Source: DASSJT01 sp035691065 (lineage in GTDB: Bacteria > Actinomycetota > Actinomycetes > Actinomycetales > Dermatophilaceae). From it: 40,414 nucleotides of DNA. The notes beneath the pieces were generated by a model, which was given only the letters and a program-made list of their open reading frames with translations, ran no database searches and had not been told where the DNA came from. A program made the translations under genes and the position numbers. The DNA lies in the NCBI GenBank assembly GCA_035691065.1, contig DASSJT010000002.1:1-40414 (forward strand), given 5' to 3'. Within the stretch, counting starts at the first letter, position 1. Each line of letters begins with the position of its first letter. This document shows positions 1-7,785 of this stretch, one piece after another.

Positions 1-1
1 C

Positions 2-481
2 GTGTGGATCGTGGACACCAAGAAGGAGCACCTGGCCGTCGACGAGGCCCGCAAGCTCGGCCTGCCGGTCATCGCGATCCTGGACACCAACTGCGACCCC
101 GACGAGGTCGACTACAAGATCCCCGGCAACGACGACGCCATTCGCTCGGTCACCCTCCTGACCCGGGTGATCGCCGACGCCGTCGCGGACGGCCTGATCG
201 CCCGCTCGGGTGGCGGTGCGCGCGCCGAGGGCACCGAGGTCGGCGGCGACGAGCCGCTGGCCGAGTGGGAGCGCGAGCTGCTCCAAGGCGAGGCCGCCCA
301 GGCTGCGCCTGCCGAGGCCGCAGCGGCTGCCCCCGCCGAAGCCGCAGCGGCTGCGCCTGCCGAAGCTGCGCCTGAGGATGCTGCGCCCGCCGAGGCCGCT
401 GCACCGGCTCCGGCCGAGGCAGCTGCTCCGACCGAGGTGCCCGCCGACGCGCCTGCCGAAGGCAGCGACGCCAAGGCCTGA
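2..481 (+). CDS. rpsB: 30S ribosomal protein S2, C-terminal part
   Basis: This is the C-terminal part of ribosomal protein S2, a component of the small subunit; the start lies upstream of the window. The S2 signature is clear: a VDTKKEHLAVDEARKLGLP segment followed by a DTNCDPDEVDYKIPGNDDA-type segment, the last conserved block of the family. The roughly 70 residues after it are an Ala/Pro/Glu tail made of AAPAEAAA-like units, typical in kind of actinobacterial S2 proteins. The DNA for the tail contains a 24-base unit repeated about two and a half times from 302. The gene is followed after 55 bases by tsf, the usual S2/EF-Ts pairing. I have no doubt about the identity; only the 5' end is missing. 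Confidence 0.97.
   Translation: MWIVDTKKEHLAVDEARKLGLPVIAILDTNCDPDEVDYKIPGNDDAIRSVTLLTRVIADAVADGLIARSGGGARAEGTEVGGDEPLAEWERELLQGEAAQAAPAEAAAAAPAEAAAAAPAEAAPEDAAPAEAAAPAPAEAAAPTEVPADAPAEGSDAKA
302..373 (+). repeat. 24-base tandem repeat in rpsB tail
   Basis: A 24-base unit begins at 302, 326 and (partial) 350, with only a few substitutions between copies. It encodes the repeated Ala/Pro/Glu-rich tail of S2. The period is a multiple of three, so copy-number change would keep the frame. Confidence 0.7.
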
Positions 482-536
482 GCCGCTGCTCCTGCCCTGC
501 GTACCCGATCGACCCACGGAAAGAGCGATAACACCC

Positions 537-1367
537 ATGGCGAACTACACCGCCGCTGACATCAAGGCGCTCCGCGAGGCCACCGGCGCCGGCATGCTCG
601 ACGTCAAGAAGGCCCTCGACGAGGCCGACGGCGACCAGGCCAAGGCCACCGAGATCCTGCGCATCAAGGGCCTGAAGGGCGTCACCAAGCGTGAGGGCCG
701 CACCACGTCCAACGGCCTGGTCACCGCCCGGACCCAGGACGGCGTGGGCACGCTGGTCGAGGTGCTCTGCGAGACCGACTTCGTCGCCAAGGGCGCGAAG
801 TTCATCGCGCTGGCCGACCAGGTCCTGGCCCAGGCTGTCGCGATCGGCGCGGCCGACGCCGACACCCTGCTCAAGAGCACGCTGGCCGACGGCCGGACCG
901 TGCAGGAGCTCGTCGACGAGGCCAACGCCACGATCGGCGAGAAGATCGAGGTCAAGCGCGTGGCCCGGGTCGAGGGCCCGACCGTCGTGTCCTACCTGCA
1001 CAAGACCAGCCCGGACCTGCCCGCGCAGATCGGTGTGCTCGTCGCCACCGAGGGCGGCGACCAGCAGGTGGCGCGCGACGTCGCGATGCACATCGCGGCG
1101 TTCAGCCCCACCGTCCTCTCCCGCGAGGAGGTCCCGGCGGAGACCGTCGCCAACGAGCGCCGGGTCGCCGAGGCGACTGCCCGCGAGGAGGGCAAGCCCG
1201 AGGCTGCGCTGCCCCGGATCATCGAGGGCCGGGTCAACGGGTACTTCAAGGAGAACGTCCTGCTCGAGCAGCCCTTCGCCAAGGACCCGAAGAAGACCGT
1301 GGCCAAGGTGCTGGAGGAGGCCGGGGCCAAGGCCCAGACCTTCGCGCGGTTCAAGGTCGGCGTCTGA
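537..1367 (+). CDS. tsf: Elongation factor Ts
   Basis: EF-Ts, the guanine nucleotide exchange factor that recycles EF-Tu-GDP in the cytoplasm. The 276-residue product begins MANYTAADIKALREATGAGM, with the N-terminal UBA-like domain and the first EF-Ts signature at about residues 11-26. The TDFVAKG segment near residue 80 carries the TDFV motif that contacts EF-Tu. The later part (GRVNGYFKENVLLEQPF) matches the conserved C-terminal subdomain. I chose the ATG at 537 because this signature starts there; a GGAAAGAG stretch about 12 bases upstream may be the ribosome site. It lies just downstream of rpsB and is followed by a strong hairpin terminator, so the rpsB-tsf transcript probably ends there. 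Confidence 0.98.
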   Translation: MANYTAADIKALREATGAGMLDVKKALDEADGDQAKATEILRIKGLKGVTKREGRTTSNGLVTARTQDGVGTLVEVLCETDFVAKGAKFIALADQVLAQAVAIGAADADTLLKSTLADGRTVQELVDEANATIGEKIEVKRVARVEGPTVVSYLHKTSPDLPAQIGVLVATEGGDQQVARDVAMHIAAFSPTVLSREEVPAETVANERRVAEATAREEGKPEAALPRIIEGRVNGYFKENVLLEQPFAKDPKKTVAKVLEEAGAKAQTFARFKVGV

Positions 1368-1388
1368 CCCACAGGCAGTGACTGACGG

Positions 1389-1420
1389 TATGCCGCCCGC
1401 TCACCCGAGCGGGCGGCATA
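1389..1420 (+). terminator. Strong hairpin terminator after tsf
   Basis: A perfect 14-base inverted repeat (TATGCCGCCCGCTC and its complement) separated by the 4-base loop ACCC, followed by GCTTTGCCTT, which is only weakly T-rich. It starts 21 bases after the tsf stop. The left arm is part of a GTATGCCG octamer (1388-1395) of the kind scattered through the window. Confidence 0.88.
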
Positions 1421-1490
1421 GCTTTGCCTTCTCCTCCACCGCCGGGGTGCTGCAGCCGCGGCGGTCAGCACCGACTGGCACGATGGGACC

Positions 1491-2186
1491 ATGAGCGCCG
1501 AGCCGGTGGGAGACGAGTCCAACGATCTCGTGCCGCTGCTCGACGAGTGCTACGGCCTGGTGACCGGCGCGGTGAGCTACCTCGGGCCGCGCGATCTCCT
1601 GCGGGCCACACATCTGGAGGCGTGGACGGTGCAGGACCTGCTGTTCCATCAGCTCCTCGACGCCCAGCGGGCCCTGATGGCCTTCGCCCAGCCCATCGAG
1701 GACTCGGCCGACACCGACGCGGTGTCGTACTGGAAAGGCTTCACCCGGCAGACCAGCCCGGAGGAGGAAGCCGCCCATGCGCGCTACGTCCGGCTGAGCG
1801 CCGCCGCCTACGGCCCCGGTGACGGGCTCGTGCGCCACTGGACCGACCTCAGCACCGCGGCGCTCAACGCGGCCCATCGCACACCGCCTGCCGTGCGGGT
1901 GCGCACCCAGGGCCACGTCCTGACCGCACGCGACTTCGTGCACACGCTCGTCGTGGAGGCCAGCGTCCACTACCTCGACCTGACGGTGCGGCTGGACGCC
2001 GCCCCGCCGCCCATGCGTGGCCTGTCGTTGGTCCGCGAGGTGCTCGAGGGCCTCCTCGCCAGCCCACTCCCGGCCCGGTGGGACGACGTGGAGGCGGCAC
2101 TCAAGGGCACGGGTCGGGTGGAGCTGAGCGCCGAGGATCGTCAGGATCTCGGCTACCTCGCCGGCGGTTTCCCCGTCTTCGGCTGA
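1491..2186 (+). CDS. Maleylpyruvate isomerase / DinB-like metal-binding protein
   Basis: A 231-residue protein of the mycothiol-dependent maleylpyruvate isomerase (MDMPI) / DinB four-helix superfamily. It has the EAWTVQDLLFHQLL segment with His53 and the segment VVEASVHYLDL with Glu156 and His160. A His plus an E-x3-H pair is the zinc-ligand pattern known for MDMPI (His52, Glu144, His148 in the characterised corynebacterial enzyme). Many actinobacterial members are annotated as isomerases without a known substrate, so the family is solid but the reaction is not. It would act in the cytoplasm, with mycothiol as the likely thiol cofactor. The ATG at 1491 sits 6 bases after CACGAT, a weak -10-like box, and no ribosome site is visible. 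Confidence 0.72.
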   Translation: MSAEPVGDESNDLVPLLDECYGLVTGAVSYLGPRDLLRATHLEAWTVQDLLFHQLLDAQRALMAFAQPIEDSADTDAVSYWKGFTRQTSPEEEAAHARYVRLSAAAYGPGDGLVRHWTDLSTAALNAAHRTPPAVRVRTQGHVLTARDFVHTLVVEASVHYLDLTVRLDAAPPPMRGLSLVREVLEGLLASPLPARWDDVEAALKGTGRVELSAEDRQDLGYLAGGFPVFG

Positions 2187-2253
2187 GCACAGCGAAACGC
2201 CCGGCAGGCGCTGATGCCGGGCCACGGTGGGGGACGTCGCCAGAATGGAGGCC

Positions 2254-2523
2254 ATGGTCGGTTCGACCCAGACCCTTGCTGCGGCCGCGGCGGCGCCTGG
2301 CCTGCTCAGCGTCGGCACGCTGGTGGGACTGGCTCTCGGCTACTTCCTGGGCCGGGGTCACGCCATGTGGGTGCGCGCCCGCAAGGACTACGTGACCGCC
2401 AGGACGACGGTGCCCAAGATGCGGGCGACGAAGTGGACGGCCTGGTGGTCTCTGACGAAGTGGGCCGCCATCGTCGCGGCGGCGCTGTGGCTGGTCGCGG
2501 CCGGCTTGCAGCTCGGCGGCTAG
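2254..2523 (+). CDS. Small two-helix membrane protein, function unknown
   Basis: I do not recognise a function. The 89-residue product has two hydrophobic segments. The first, at about residues 14-32, ends in the small-residue stretch GLALGYFLG. The second, at about residues 69-88, is rich in Ala, Val and Trp. A basic stretch (WVRARKDYVTARTTVPKMRATKW) joins them, so both ends are probably outside with a cytoplasmic loop, or the reverse. Starts at 2227 (GTG) and 2245 (ATG) are also open. I prefer the ATG at 2254 because the box CAGAAT lies 7 bases before it, the spacing of a leaderless start, whereas the GGAGG at 2247 is too close to act as a ribosome site. Confidence 0.6.
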   Translation: MVGSTQTLAAAAAAPGLLSVGTLVGLALGYFLGRGHAMWVRARKDYVTARTTVPKMRATKWTAWWSLTKWAAIVAAALWLVAAGLQLGG

Positions 2524-2727
2524 TCCGGGCTCCGCGGGCGGCGCCCCGAGCCGGCTGTTGTCCGGGGTCCTCGCGTCGTGGTGAGCCGGCGCTGGTGTGG
2601 CCTCGCTCACGCCGGCCGCAAGGCCCGAGCGCGTGCGGTCGAGCCGGTGGCCGCCGGTGTGGAAAGATCGACCGTCGGTGCCCTGCCGGGCACGTGCCCT
2701 CATGCACCCGACCGACCAGGAGGCACC

Positions 2728-3471
2728 GTGACCGACGTCCACCCTGATGAGGCGGCCGCGCGCTCCTACCGGCGGGTGCTGCTCAAGCTCTCGGGCGAGG
2801 TGTTCGGCGGCGGCAAGGTCGGGCTGGCTCCCGACGTGGTGCGGGGCATCGCCGCCCAGATCGCCGAGGCGGTGCGCGACGGCGTGCAGGTCGCGGTCGT
2901 GGTCGGAGGCGGCAACTTCTTCCGCGGCACCGAGCTCCAGCAGCAGGGCATGGACCGCACCCGAGCCGACTACATGGGCATGCTCGGGACGGTCATGAAC
3001 TGCCTGGCCCTGCAGGACTTTCTTGAGAAGCAGGGCGTCGAGACCCGCGTGCAGACCGCGATCACGATGGGCCAGGTGGCTGAGCCCTACATCCCCCGCC
3101 GCGCGATCCGCCACCTCGAGAAGGGGCGCGTGGTCATCTTCGGGGCGGGCGCCGGTATGCCGTTCTTCTCCACTGACACGGTCAGCGCGCAGCGCGCCCT
3201 GGAGATCAAGTGCGACGCGGTGCTCATGAGCAAGAGCGGGGTCGACGGCGTCTACGACTCCGATCCGCGCACCAACCCCCATGCGCAGAAGATCGACCAC
3301 ATCACCTACCAGGAGGCACTCCAGAGGGGCCTCAAGGTCGTGGATGCCGCAGCCTTCAGCCTGTGCATGGAGAACAAGCTCCCGATGATCGTGTTCGGCA
3401 TGGAGGGGGACGGCAACGTGGCGCGGGCAGTGCGGGGTGAGAGGATCGGCACGCTCGTCACCGCCGAATGA
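2728..3471 (+). CDS. pyrH: UMP kinase
   Basis: UMP kinase, which converts UMP plus ATP to UDP in pyrimidine nucleotide synthesis. It is a 247-residue cytoplasmic protein of the amino-acid kinase fold, usual size for the family. Diagnostic segments are RVLLKLSGE (residues 16-24, phosphate-binding), VVVGGGNFFRG (UMP/ATP site), the acidic-basic MGMLGTVMNCLALQ helix, IFGAGAGMPFFSTDT, and MSKSGVDGVYDSDP near the ATP pocket. The GTG at 2728 is fixed by AGGAGG at 2718-2723, four bases upstream. The gene is followed by frr, cdsA and rlmN, the conserved actinobacterial order. The 204 bases before it hold no gene that I can support. Confidence 0.97.
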   Translation: MTDVHPDEAAARSYRRVLLKLSGEVFGGGKVGLAPDVVRGIAAQIAEAVRDGVQVAVVVGGGNFFRGTELQQQGMDRTRADYMGMLGTVMNCLALQDFLEKQGVETRVQTAITMGQVAEPYIPRRAIRHLEKGRVVIFGAGAGMPFFSTDTVSAQRALEIKCDAVLMSKSGVDGVYDSDPRTNPHAQKIDHITYQEALQRGLKVVDAAAFSLCMENKLPMIVFGMEGDGNVARAVRGERIGTLVTAE

Positions 3472-3539
3472 GCCCTTCACGGTCAGGGTTTGACAGACTT
3501 GGGCCTTGACCCGGTGACCGGCCCAGCTGCGCCACACGG

Positions 3540-3596
3540 ACATCGGACCAGCCCACACATTGGACCAGCACATCGGACCAGCACATCGGACCCAGC
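3540..3596 (+). repeat. 13-base tandem repeat between pyrH and frr
   Basis: Four copies of ACATCGGACCAGC at 3540-3552, 3557-3569 (one mismatch), 3570-3582 and 3583-3596 (one extra C); copies one and two are separated by CCAC. The array sits in the leader of frr, 35 bases before its start. The period is not a multiple of three, in line with its non-coding position. Confidence 0.85.
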
Positions 3597-3630
3597 ACCA
3601 CGGCATACTGCCGCTTTGAAGGAGCCTGAC

Positions 3631-4188
3631 ATGATCGACGACACGTTGCTCGAGGCCGAGGAGAAGATGGAGAAGGCCGTCGAGGTGGCCAAGGACGACT
3701 TCGCAGGCATCCGCACCGGCCGGGCCCACCCGGGCATGTTCAACAAGCTCCTCGTCGACTACTACGGGGCGCCGACCCCGCTGCAGCAGCTCGCGTCGTT
3801 CCAGACGCCCGAGGCGCGCACGATCCTGATCTCGCCGTTCGACAAGACCGCCATGAAGGCCATCGAGAAGGCGATCCGCGACGCCGACCTGGGCGTCAAC
3901 CCCAGCAACGACGGCAACATCATCCGCTGCATCCTCCCGCAGCTCACCGAGGAGCGCCGCAGGGAGTACATCAAGATGGCGCGCCACAAGGGCGAGGAGG
4001 CCAAGGTCTCCGTGCGCAACATCCGCCGCCACGCCAAGGACCAGCTGGACCGCCTGATCAAGGACGGCGAGGTCGGCGAGGACGAAGGGCACCGCGCAGA
4101 GCGGGAGCTCGATGGCACGACCAAGAAGTACGTCGACAGCATCGACGAGCTGCTCAAGGGCAAGGAGGCCGAGCTCCTGGAGGTGTGA
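3631..4188 (+). CDS. frr: Ribosome recycling factor
   Basis: Ribosome recycling factor, which with EF-G splits post-termination ribosomes. The 185-residue length is exactly that of the family. The N-terminal helix (MIDDTLLEAEEKMEKAVEV) is followed by IRTGRAHPGMFNKLLVDYYG. The segment continues as PTPLQQLASFQTPEARTILISPFD, the conserved domain I/II hinge. The C-terminal helices contain RREYIKMARHKGEEAKVSVRNIRR. I took the ATG at 3631 because AAGGAG at 3619-3624 lies six bases before it; the reading frame stays open upstream through the tandem repeat but has no family similarity there. cdsA follows after 33 bases and is probably co-transcribed. Confidence 0.98.
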   Translation: MIDDTLLEAEEKMEKAVEVAKDDFAGIRTGRAHPGMFNKLLVDYYGAPTPLQQLASFQTPEARTILISPFDKTAMKAIEKAIRDADLGVNPSNDGNIIRCILPQLTEERRREYIKMARHKGEEAKVSVRNIRRHAKDQLDRLIKDGEVGEDEGHRAERELDGTTKKYVDSIDELLKGKEAELLEV

Positions 4189-4221
4189 GGCCCCGGGCCT
4201 CGCCCTCCGGCTCCCACCGCC

Positions 4222-5100
4222 ATGACGTCTGACGCGAAGTCCGAGACCGCCATCGTGGGCCGTCCGCCGTCTACGGCGCCCCCGCCTTCGAGGGCTGGCC
4301 GCAACCTGCCGGCCGCGATCGCGGTCGGCGTGCTGCTCGGCGCCGCAGTCCTGGGCTCGCTGGCGTTCGGCGACGGACGCTACTTCCTCGCGCTGGTGGG
4401 CCTCGCCGTGGTCCTCGCCGTGTGGGAGATGCGCCGCGCGCTGGCGCAGGCAGGTCTGGAGGTGCCCCTCATTCCCTGTGTGGTGGGGGCCGTGAGCATG
4501 ATCGTCAGTGCCTACGTCGGCGGCGGCCAGGCCCTTGCCGTGACGTTCGGGCTGTCCTGTGTCGCTGTCCTGCTCTGGCGGGTGGCCGATGGGGTCGGCA
4601 ACGCCGCCCGTGACATCGCCGGAGGCATGCTCGTCCTGCTCTACCCCTCCTTCCTGGCCGGTTTCGCGTCGCTGCTGCTCGCACCCTCGGACGGACGCCT
4701 CCGCGTGATCGTCTTCCTGCTCGTCACCGTCTGCAGCGACGTGGGAGGCTTCGCCGCCGGGGTCATCTTCGGCCGGCACCCGATGGCGCCGTCGCTCAGC
4801 CCCAAGAAGTCATGGGAGGGGTTCGTCGGCTCGGTGGTGCTCTGCTGCGTCGCGGCGGCCGTGTCGATCTCCCTCATGCTCGGCGGACCCTGGTGGGGCG
4901 GCCTGCTGGTCGGCCTGGCCGTGGCCGTCGCCGCCACGCTCGGCGACCTCATGGAGTCGTCGGTCAAGCGCGACCTCGGCATCAAGGACATGGGCAACAT
5001 CCTCCCCGGCCACGGCGGGATCATGGACCGGATCGACTCCCTGGTCGTGACCGCTCCCCTCGTGTGGGGGCTCCTGCTCGTGCTGGTTCCGATCGTCTGA
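4222..5100 (+). CDS. cdsA: Phosphatidate cytidylyltransferase (CDP-diacylglycerol synthase)
   Basis: CDP-diacylglycerol synthase, an inner-membrane enzyme that joins CTP and phosphatidic acid to supply all phospholipid head-group pathways. The 292-residue protein has a hydrophilic Ala/Pro-rich N-terminus of about 28 residues, then seven or eight hydrophobic segments. The CDS family signature is intact near the C-terminus: S-V-K-R-D-L-G-I-K-D, then N-I-L-P-G-H-G-G-I-M-D-R-I-D, carrying the Lys-Asp and Asp-Arg-x-Asp metal/substrate residues. The gene stands between frr and rlmN (20-base gap), as in mycobacteria. I see no promoter or ribosome site of its own, which suggests transcription with frr. 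Confidence 0.96.
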   Translation: MTSDAKSETAIVGRPPSTAPPPSRAGRNLPAAIAVGVLLGAAVLGSLAFGDGRYFLALVGLAVVLAVWEMRRALAQAGLEVPLIPCVVGAVSMIVSAYVGGGQALAVTFGLSCVAVLLWRVADGVGNAARDIAGGMLVLLYPSFLAGFASLLLAPSDGRLRVIVFLLVTVCSDVGGFAAGVIFGRHPMAPSLSPKKSWEGFVGSVVLCCVAAAVSISLMLGGPWWGGLLVGLAVAVAATLGDLMESSVKRDLGIKDMGNILPGHGGIMDRIDSLVVTAPLVWGLLLVLVPIV

Positions 5101-5120
5101 CCTGAGAGACTGGCACGGCC

Positions 5121-6443
5121 ATGTCGAACCCGCTGCCCAAGCCCACCACCAGCCGACCCGAGCCGGGTCGGCTGACCTTCCAAGCCCCCCGCCGCGGCAA
5201 GCCGCCCCGGCACCTTGCCGACCTGACGCCCTCCGAGCGCAAGGCTGCTGTCGAGGCGCTGGGGCACAAGGGATTTCGGGCGAAGCAGCTGTCTACGCAC
5301 TACTTCGAGCGGCTGGTGGCGACAGCCGACGACATGACCGACCTCCCCAAGGCCATCCGCGAAGACCTCGTGGCGGATCTGCTTCCGGGGCTGATCACGC
5401 CGGTGCGCACGCTCAGTGCCGACAGCGGGGCCACGCTGAAGTCGGTGTGGCGGCTGTTCGACGGCGCCCTCGTCGAGTCGGTGCTCATGCGCTACCCACA
5501 CCGGGTCACGGTGTGCATCTCCAGCCAGGCAGGCTGCGGGATGAACTGCCCGTTCTGCGCGACGGGACAGGAGGGGCTCACCCGCAACCTGTCCGCGGCC
5601 GAGATCGTGGAACAGGTCGTGTATGCCGCCCGGCTGGTGAGGCGGGGCGGGCTGGCCCCGGCTGAGGCCGGGTCAGGCCGGACCGCCGGGTCAGGCGGGA
5701 CGGCTGGGTGCGCCGGGTCAGCCGCGACAACTGGGCCCGTCGGGTCAGCCGCGTCGGCCGGGTCAGCCGGGGAGAGCGGGGCGGAACTGGGCAGCGAGGA
5801 CGACGACGGCGCGGGGCTTGAGCCCGCTGACGGGCGCGGACCGACGCGGGTCTCGAACGTCGTCTTCATGGGCATGGGGGAGGCCCTGGCCAACTACAAG
5901 GCGGCGGTGGGCGCGATCCGGCGGCTGACCGACCCGACACCCGACGGCTTGGGCCTGTCCGCCCGCGGGATCACGATGTCCACCGTCGGGCTGGTTCCAG
6001 GCATCGACAAGCTGGCGGCTGAGGGCATCCCGGTCACGCTCGCGCTGTCGCTGCACGCACCCGACGACGAGCTACGCGACGAGCTGGTGCCCATCAACAC
6101 GCGGTGGAAGGTCGACGAGGCGATCGATGCCGCCCGCCGCTACTTCGACCGGACGGGGCGCCGGGTGAGCATCGAGTACGCCCTCATCCGCGACATGAAC
6201 GACCAGGCCTGGCGCGCTGACCTGCTGGGGGAGAAGCTCAATGCGCGCGGCCGGGGCTGGGTGCACGTCAACCCGATCCCGCTCAACCCCACCCCAGGCT
6301 CGCAGTGGACGGCCTCCCGCCCGGGTGTGGAACAGCAGTTCGTCGAGCGGCTTCGCGCCAACGGCATCCCGACCACGGTGCGCGACACGCGCGGCTCCGA
6401 GATCGACGGCGCCTGCGGGCAGCTGGCCGCCGCGACCGCCTGA
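5121..6443 (+). CDS. rlmN: 23S rRNA (A2503-C2) / tRNA (A37-C2) methyltransferase RlmN with low-complexity insert
   Basis: Radical-SAM dual-specificity RNA methyltransferase that methylates C2 of A2503 in 23S rRNA and A37 in some tRNAs. The 4Fe-4S cluster motif C-x3-C-x2-C is at Cys139, Cys143 and Cys146 (CGMNCPFC). SNVVFMGMGE is the SAM-binding block, and the methyl-carrier Cys lies at about 432 in IDGACGQL. At 440 residues it is long for the family. The excess is a Gly/Ala/Ser-rich, then acidic, insert at about residues 174-243, between the AARLV helix and SNVVFMGMGE, where E. coli RlmN has only a dozen or so residues. The insert is encoded by 9-base-phased repeats. All catalytic residues are present, so I expect an active enzyme with a disordered loop. 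Confidence 0.95.
   Translation: MSNPLPKPTTSRPEPGRLTFQAPRRGKPPRHLADLTPSERKAAVEALGHKGFRAKQLSTHYFERLVATADDMTDLPKAIREDLVADLLPGLITPVRTLSADSGATLKSVWRLFDGALVESVLMRYPHRVTVCISSQAGCGMNCPFCATGQEGLTRNLSAAEIVEQVVYAARLVRRGGLAPAEAGSGRTAGSGGTAGCAGSAATTGPVGSAASAGSAGESGAELGSEDDDGAGLEPADGRGPTRVSNVVFMGMGEALANYKAAVGAIRRLTDPTPDGLGLSARGITMSTVGLVPGIDKLAAEGIPVTLALSLHAPDDELRDELVPINTRWKVDEAIDAARRYFDRTGRRVSIEYALIRDMNDQAWRADLLGEKLNARGRGWVHVNPIPLNPTPGSQWTASRPGVEQQFVERLRANGIPTTVRDTRGSEIDGACGQLAAATA
5670..5766 (+). repeat. Nine-base-phased repeat inside rlmN
   Basis: GGGTCAG occurs at 5670, 5688, 5715, 5742 and 5760. The steps are 18, 27, 27 and 18 bases, all multiples of nine, within degenerate GCCGGGTCAG-like units. The array encodes the Gly/Ser/Ala part of the RlmN insert and keeps frame. 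Confidence 0.8.
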
Positions 6444-6485
6444 GCCGCGCGCTGAACCACAGCCGGGGAGCCGTGCGGGCGCGCA

Positions 6486-6491
6486 TAGACT
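6486..6491 (+). promoter_or_regulatory. -10 box of a probable leaderless transcript
   Basis: TAGACT lies exactly six bases before the ATG at 6498, and no ribosome-binding site is visible. This is the actinobacterial TANNNT -10 arrangement for transcripts beginning at the start codon. I see no convincing -35. Confidence 0.6.
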
Positions 6492-6497
6492 CCCACC

Positions 6498-7688
6498 ATG
6501 GCATCCCGCGTCCGCGTCGGCCTCGGAGCGGCGGTCCTGCTGCTCGCGGCGTGCGGCGCCCCCAGCGCCTCGCCGACCAGCAGCCCGCGGGCCGCCTCCC
6601 CCTCGGCGCCGGCAGCCACGACGGCCACGACCACGGCGCCCACCTCTGCAGCAGCACCAGCCGCCGCACCGGTTCCGCTGCGCAAGGGCGAGCGGTTCGT
6701 GACCGTGAAGATGGGCAGGGCCTATACGCCCAGGGCACCATCAACAGGCACCGACGACTACCGCTGTTTCCTGCTCGACCCCCGGCTCAAGCGCGACTCC
6801 TTCGTCACCGGCCTGAACGTGCTGCCCGGCAATGCCCACGTCGTCCACCACGTCATCCTGTTCCGGGTGCCACCCTCCGACGTCGCCCGGGCCGATGCCC
6901 TCGACGGCAAGGACGGGCGTCCGGGCTGGACCTGCTTCGGAGGGTCAGGGCTCGAGGCCCAGGGTGGCAGCCTCGACAGCGCGCCCTGGCTGGGCGCGTG
7001 GGCCCCAGGCGGCGGTGAGAGCACCCTCGCGCCAGATCTCGGGATCCCGCTGAAGGCAAGGTCGCGCATCATCATGCAGGTCCACTACAACCTGCTCGCC
7101 GGCAGGTCGCCGGACATCAGCAGCGCGAAGCTGCGCGTCACGAACGCCTCGTCGGCACGCAGGGCTCTGGACACGATTCTGCTGCCCGCCCCGGTGAACC
7201 TGCCCTGCCGCCCTGGCAAGACGGGGCCGCTGTGCGACTACCGCGCGGCCAGCGCCGACCTGCAAGATCGCTTCGGTGCCATGGCTGCCAAGACCAACGA
7301 CCTGCTGAACCTGTTCTGCCAGAGCCCCCTGCCCGGGCCCACCCAGTCGTGCACCCGCCCGGTCCGCGAGCGCGCCACGATCCGGGCCGTCGCCGGCCAC
7401 ATGCACCTGCTCGGCCGCCGCATCACCATCGTTGTCAACAAGGGCAAGCCCGATGCCCGCACCGTCCTGGACATCCCGGTCTGGGACTTCGACAACCAGG
7501 CCAGCCGGCCCCTGCGCAAACCGCTCGCCATCGGTCCCGGCGACACCCTGACCGTCACCTGCACCCACGACCAGGCCCTCCGAGACATCCAGCCTGCCTT
7601 CGCCGGCCGGCCCGAGCGGTTCGTGATGTGGGGCGAGGGGACGACCGACGAGATGTGCCTGGGCATCGTCCTGGTCACGCGGCCGTGA
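6498..7688 (+). CDS. Secreted lipoprotein with copper type II monooxygenase (PHM/DBH-like) domain
   Basis: A 396-residue lipoprotein that looks like a copper type II, ascorbate-dependent monooxygenase. The N-terminus is a lipoprotein signal with lipobox LAAC (Cys19), followed by a Ser/Thr/Ala/Pro linker to about residue 60. The copper ligands of peptidylglycine hydroxylating monooxygenase have counterparts. For site H these are His117-His118 (HVVHH) and His196 (MQVHYN). For site M these are His301 and His303 (GHMHLLG) and Met386 (TTDEMC). Several Cys pairs could form disulphides. It would sit on the outer face of the membrane. The substrate is unknown; family membership is inferred from the ligand pattern. 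The next gene begins about 100 bases later, so I see no operon partner. Confidence 0.72.
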   Translation: MASRVRVGLGAAVLLLAACGAPSASPTSSPRAASPSAPAATTATTTAPTSAAAPAAAPVPLRKGERFVTVKMGRAYTPRAPSTGTDDYRCFLLDPRLKRDSFVTGLNVLPGNAHVVHHVILFRVPPSDVARADALDGKDGRPGWTCFGGSGLEAQGGSLDSAPWLGAWAPGGGESTLAPDLGIPLKARSRIIMQVHYNLLAGRSPDISSAKLRVTNASSARRALDTILLPAPVNLPCRPGKTGPLCDYRAASADLQDRFGAMAAKTNDLLNLFCQSPLPGPTQSCTRPVRERATIRAVAGHMHLLGRRITIVVNKGKPDARTVLDIPVWDFDNQASRPLRKPLAIGPGDTLTVTCTHDQALRDIQPAFAGRPERFVMWGEGTTDEMCLGIVLVTRP

Positions 7689-7690
7689 CC

Positions 7691-7770
7691 GGCCCTGATC
7701 GGCCCTGATCGCCACCCAGAACGGCCCTGATCAGACCCTCAACGGCCCGGAACGGCACCCTGAACGGCAC
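7691..7770 (+). repeat. Degenerate 10-base repeats before purU
   Basis: GGCCCTGATC is repeated head-to-tail at 7691-7700 and 7701-7710 and again at 7723-7732, followed by three AACGGC units (7741, 7751, 7763). It fills most of the 97-base gap between the copper protein and purU, just before the ribosome site GGAGAAG at 7778. Confidence 0.6.
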
Positions 7771-7785
7771 GAGAGCTGGAGAAGC

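Noticed and set aside
3490..3495. TTGACA upstream of frr, as a possible -35
   Set aside because: At 16-18 bases downstream there is only GGTGAC-like sequence and no -10 match, so I do not call a promoter.
2101..4779. An 892-codon open frame on the minus strand
   Set aside because: It runs antisense through pyrH, frr and cdsA, whose products are certain. The translation is Arg/His/Gly/Ala-rich with no family motif. Long antisense frames are expected at this GC content.
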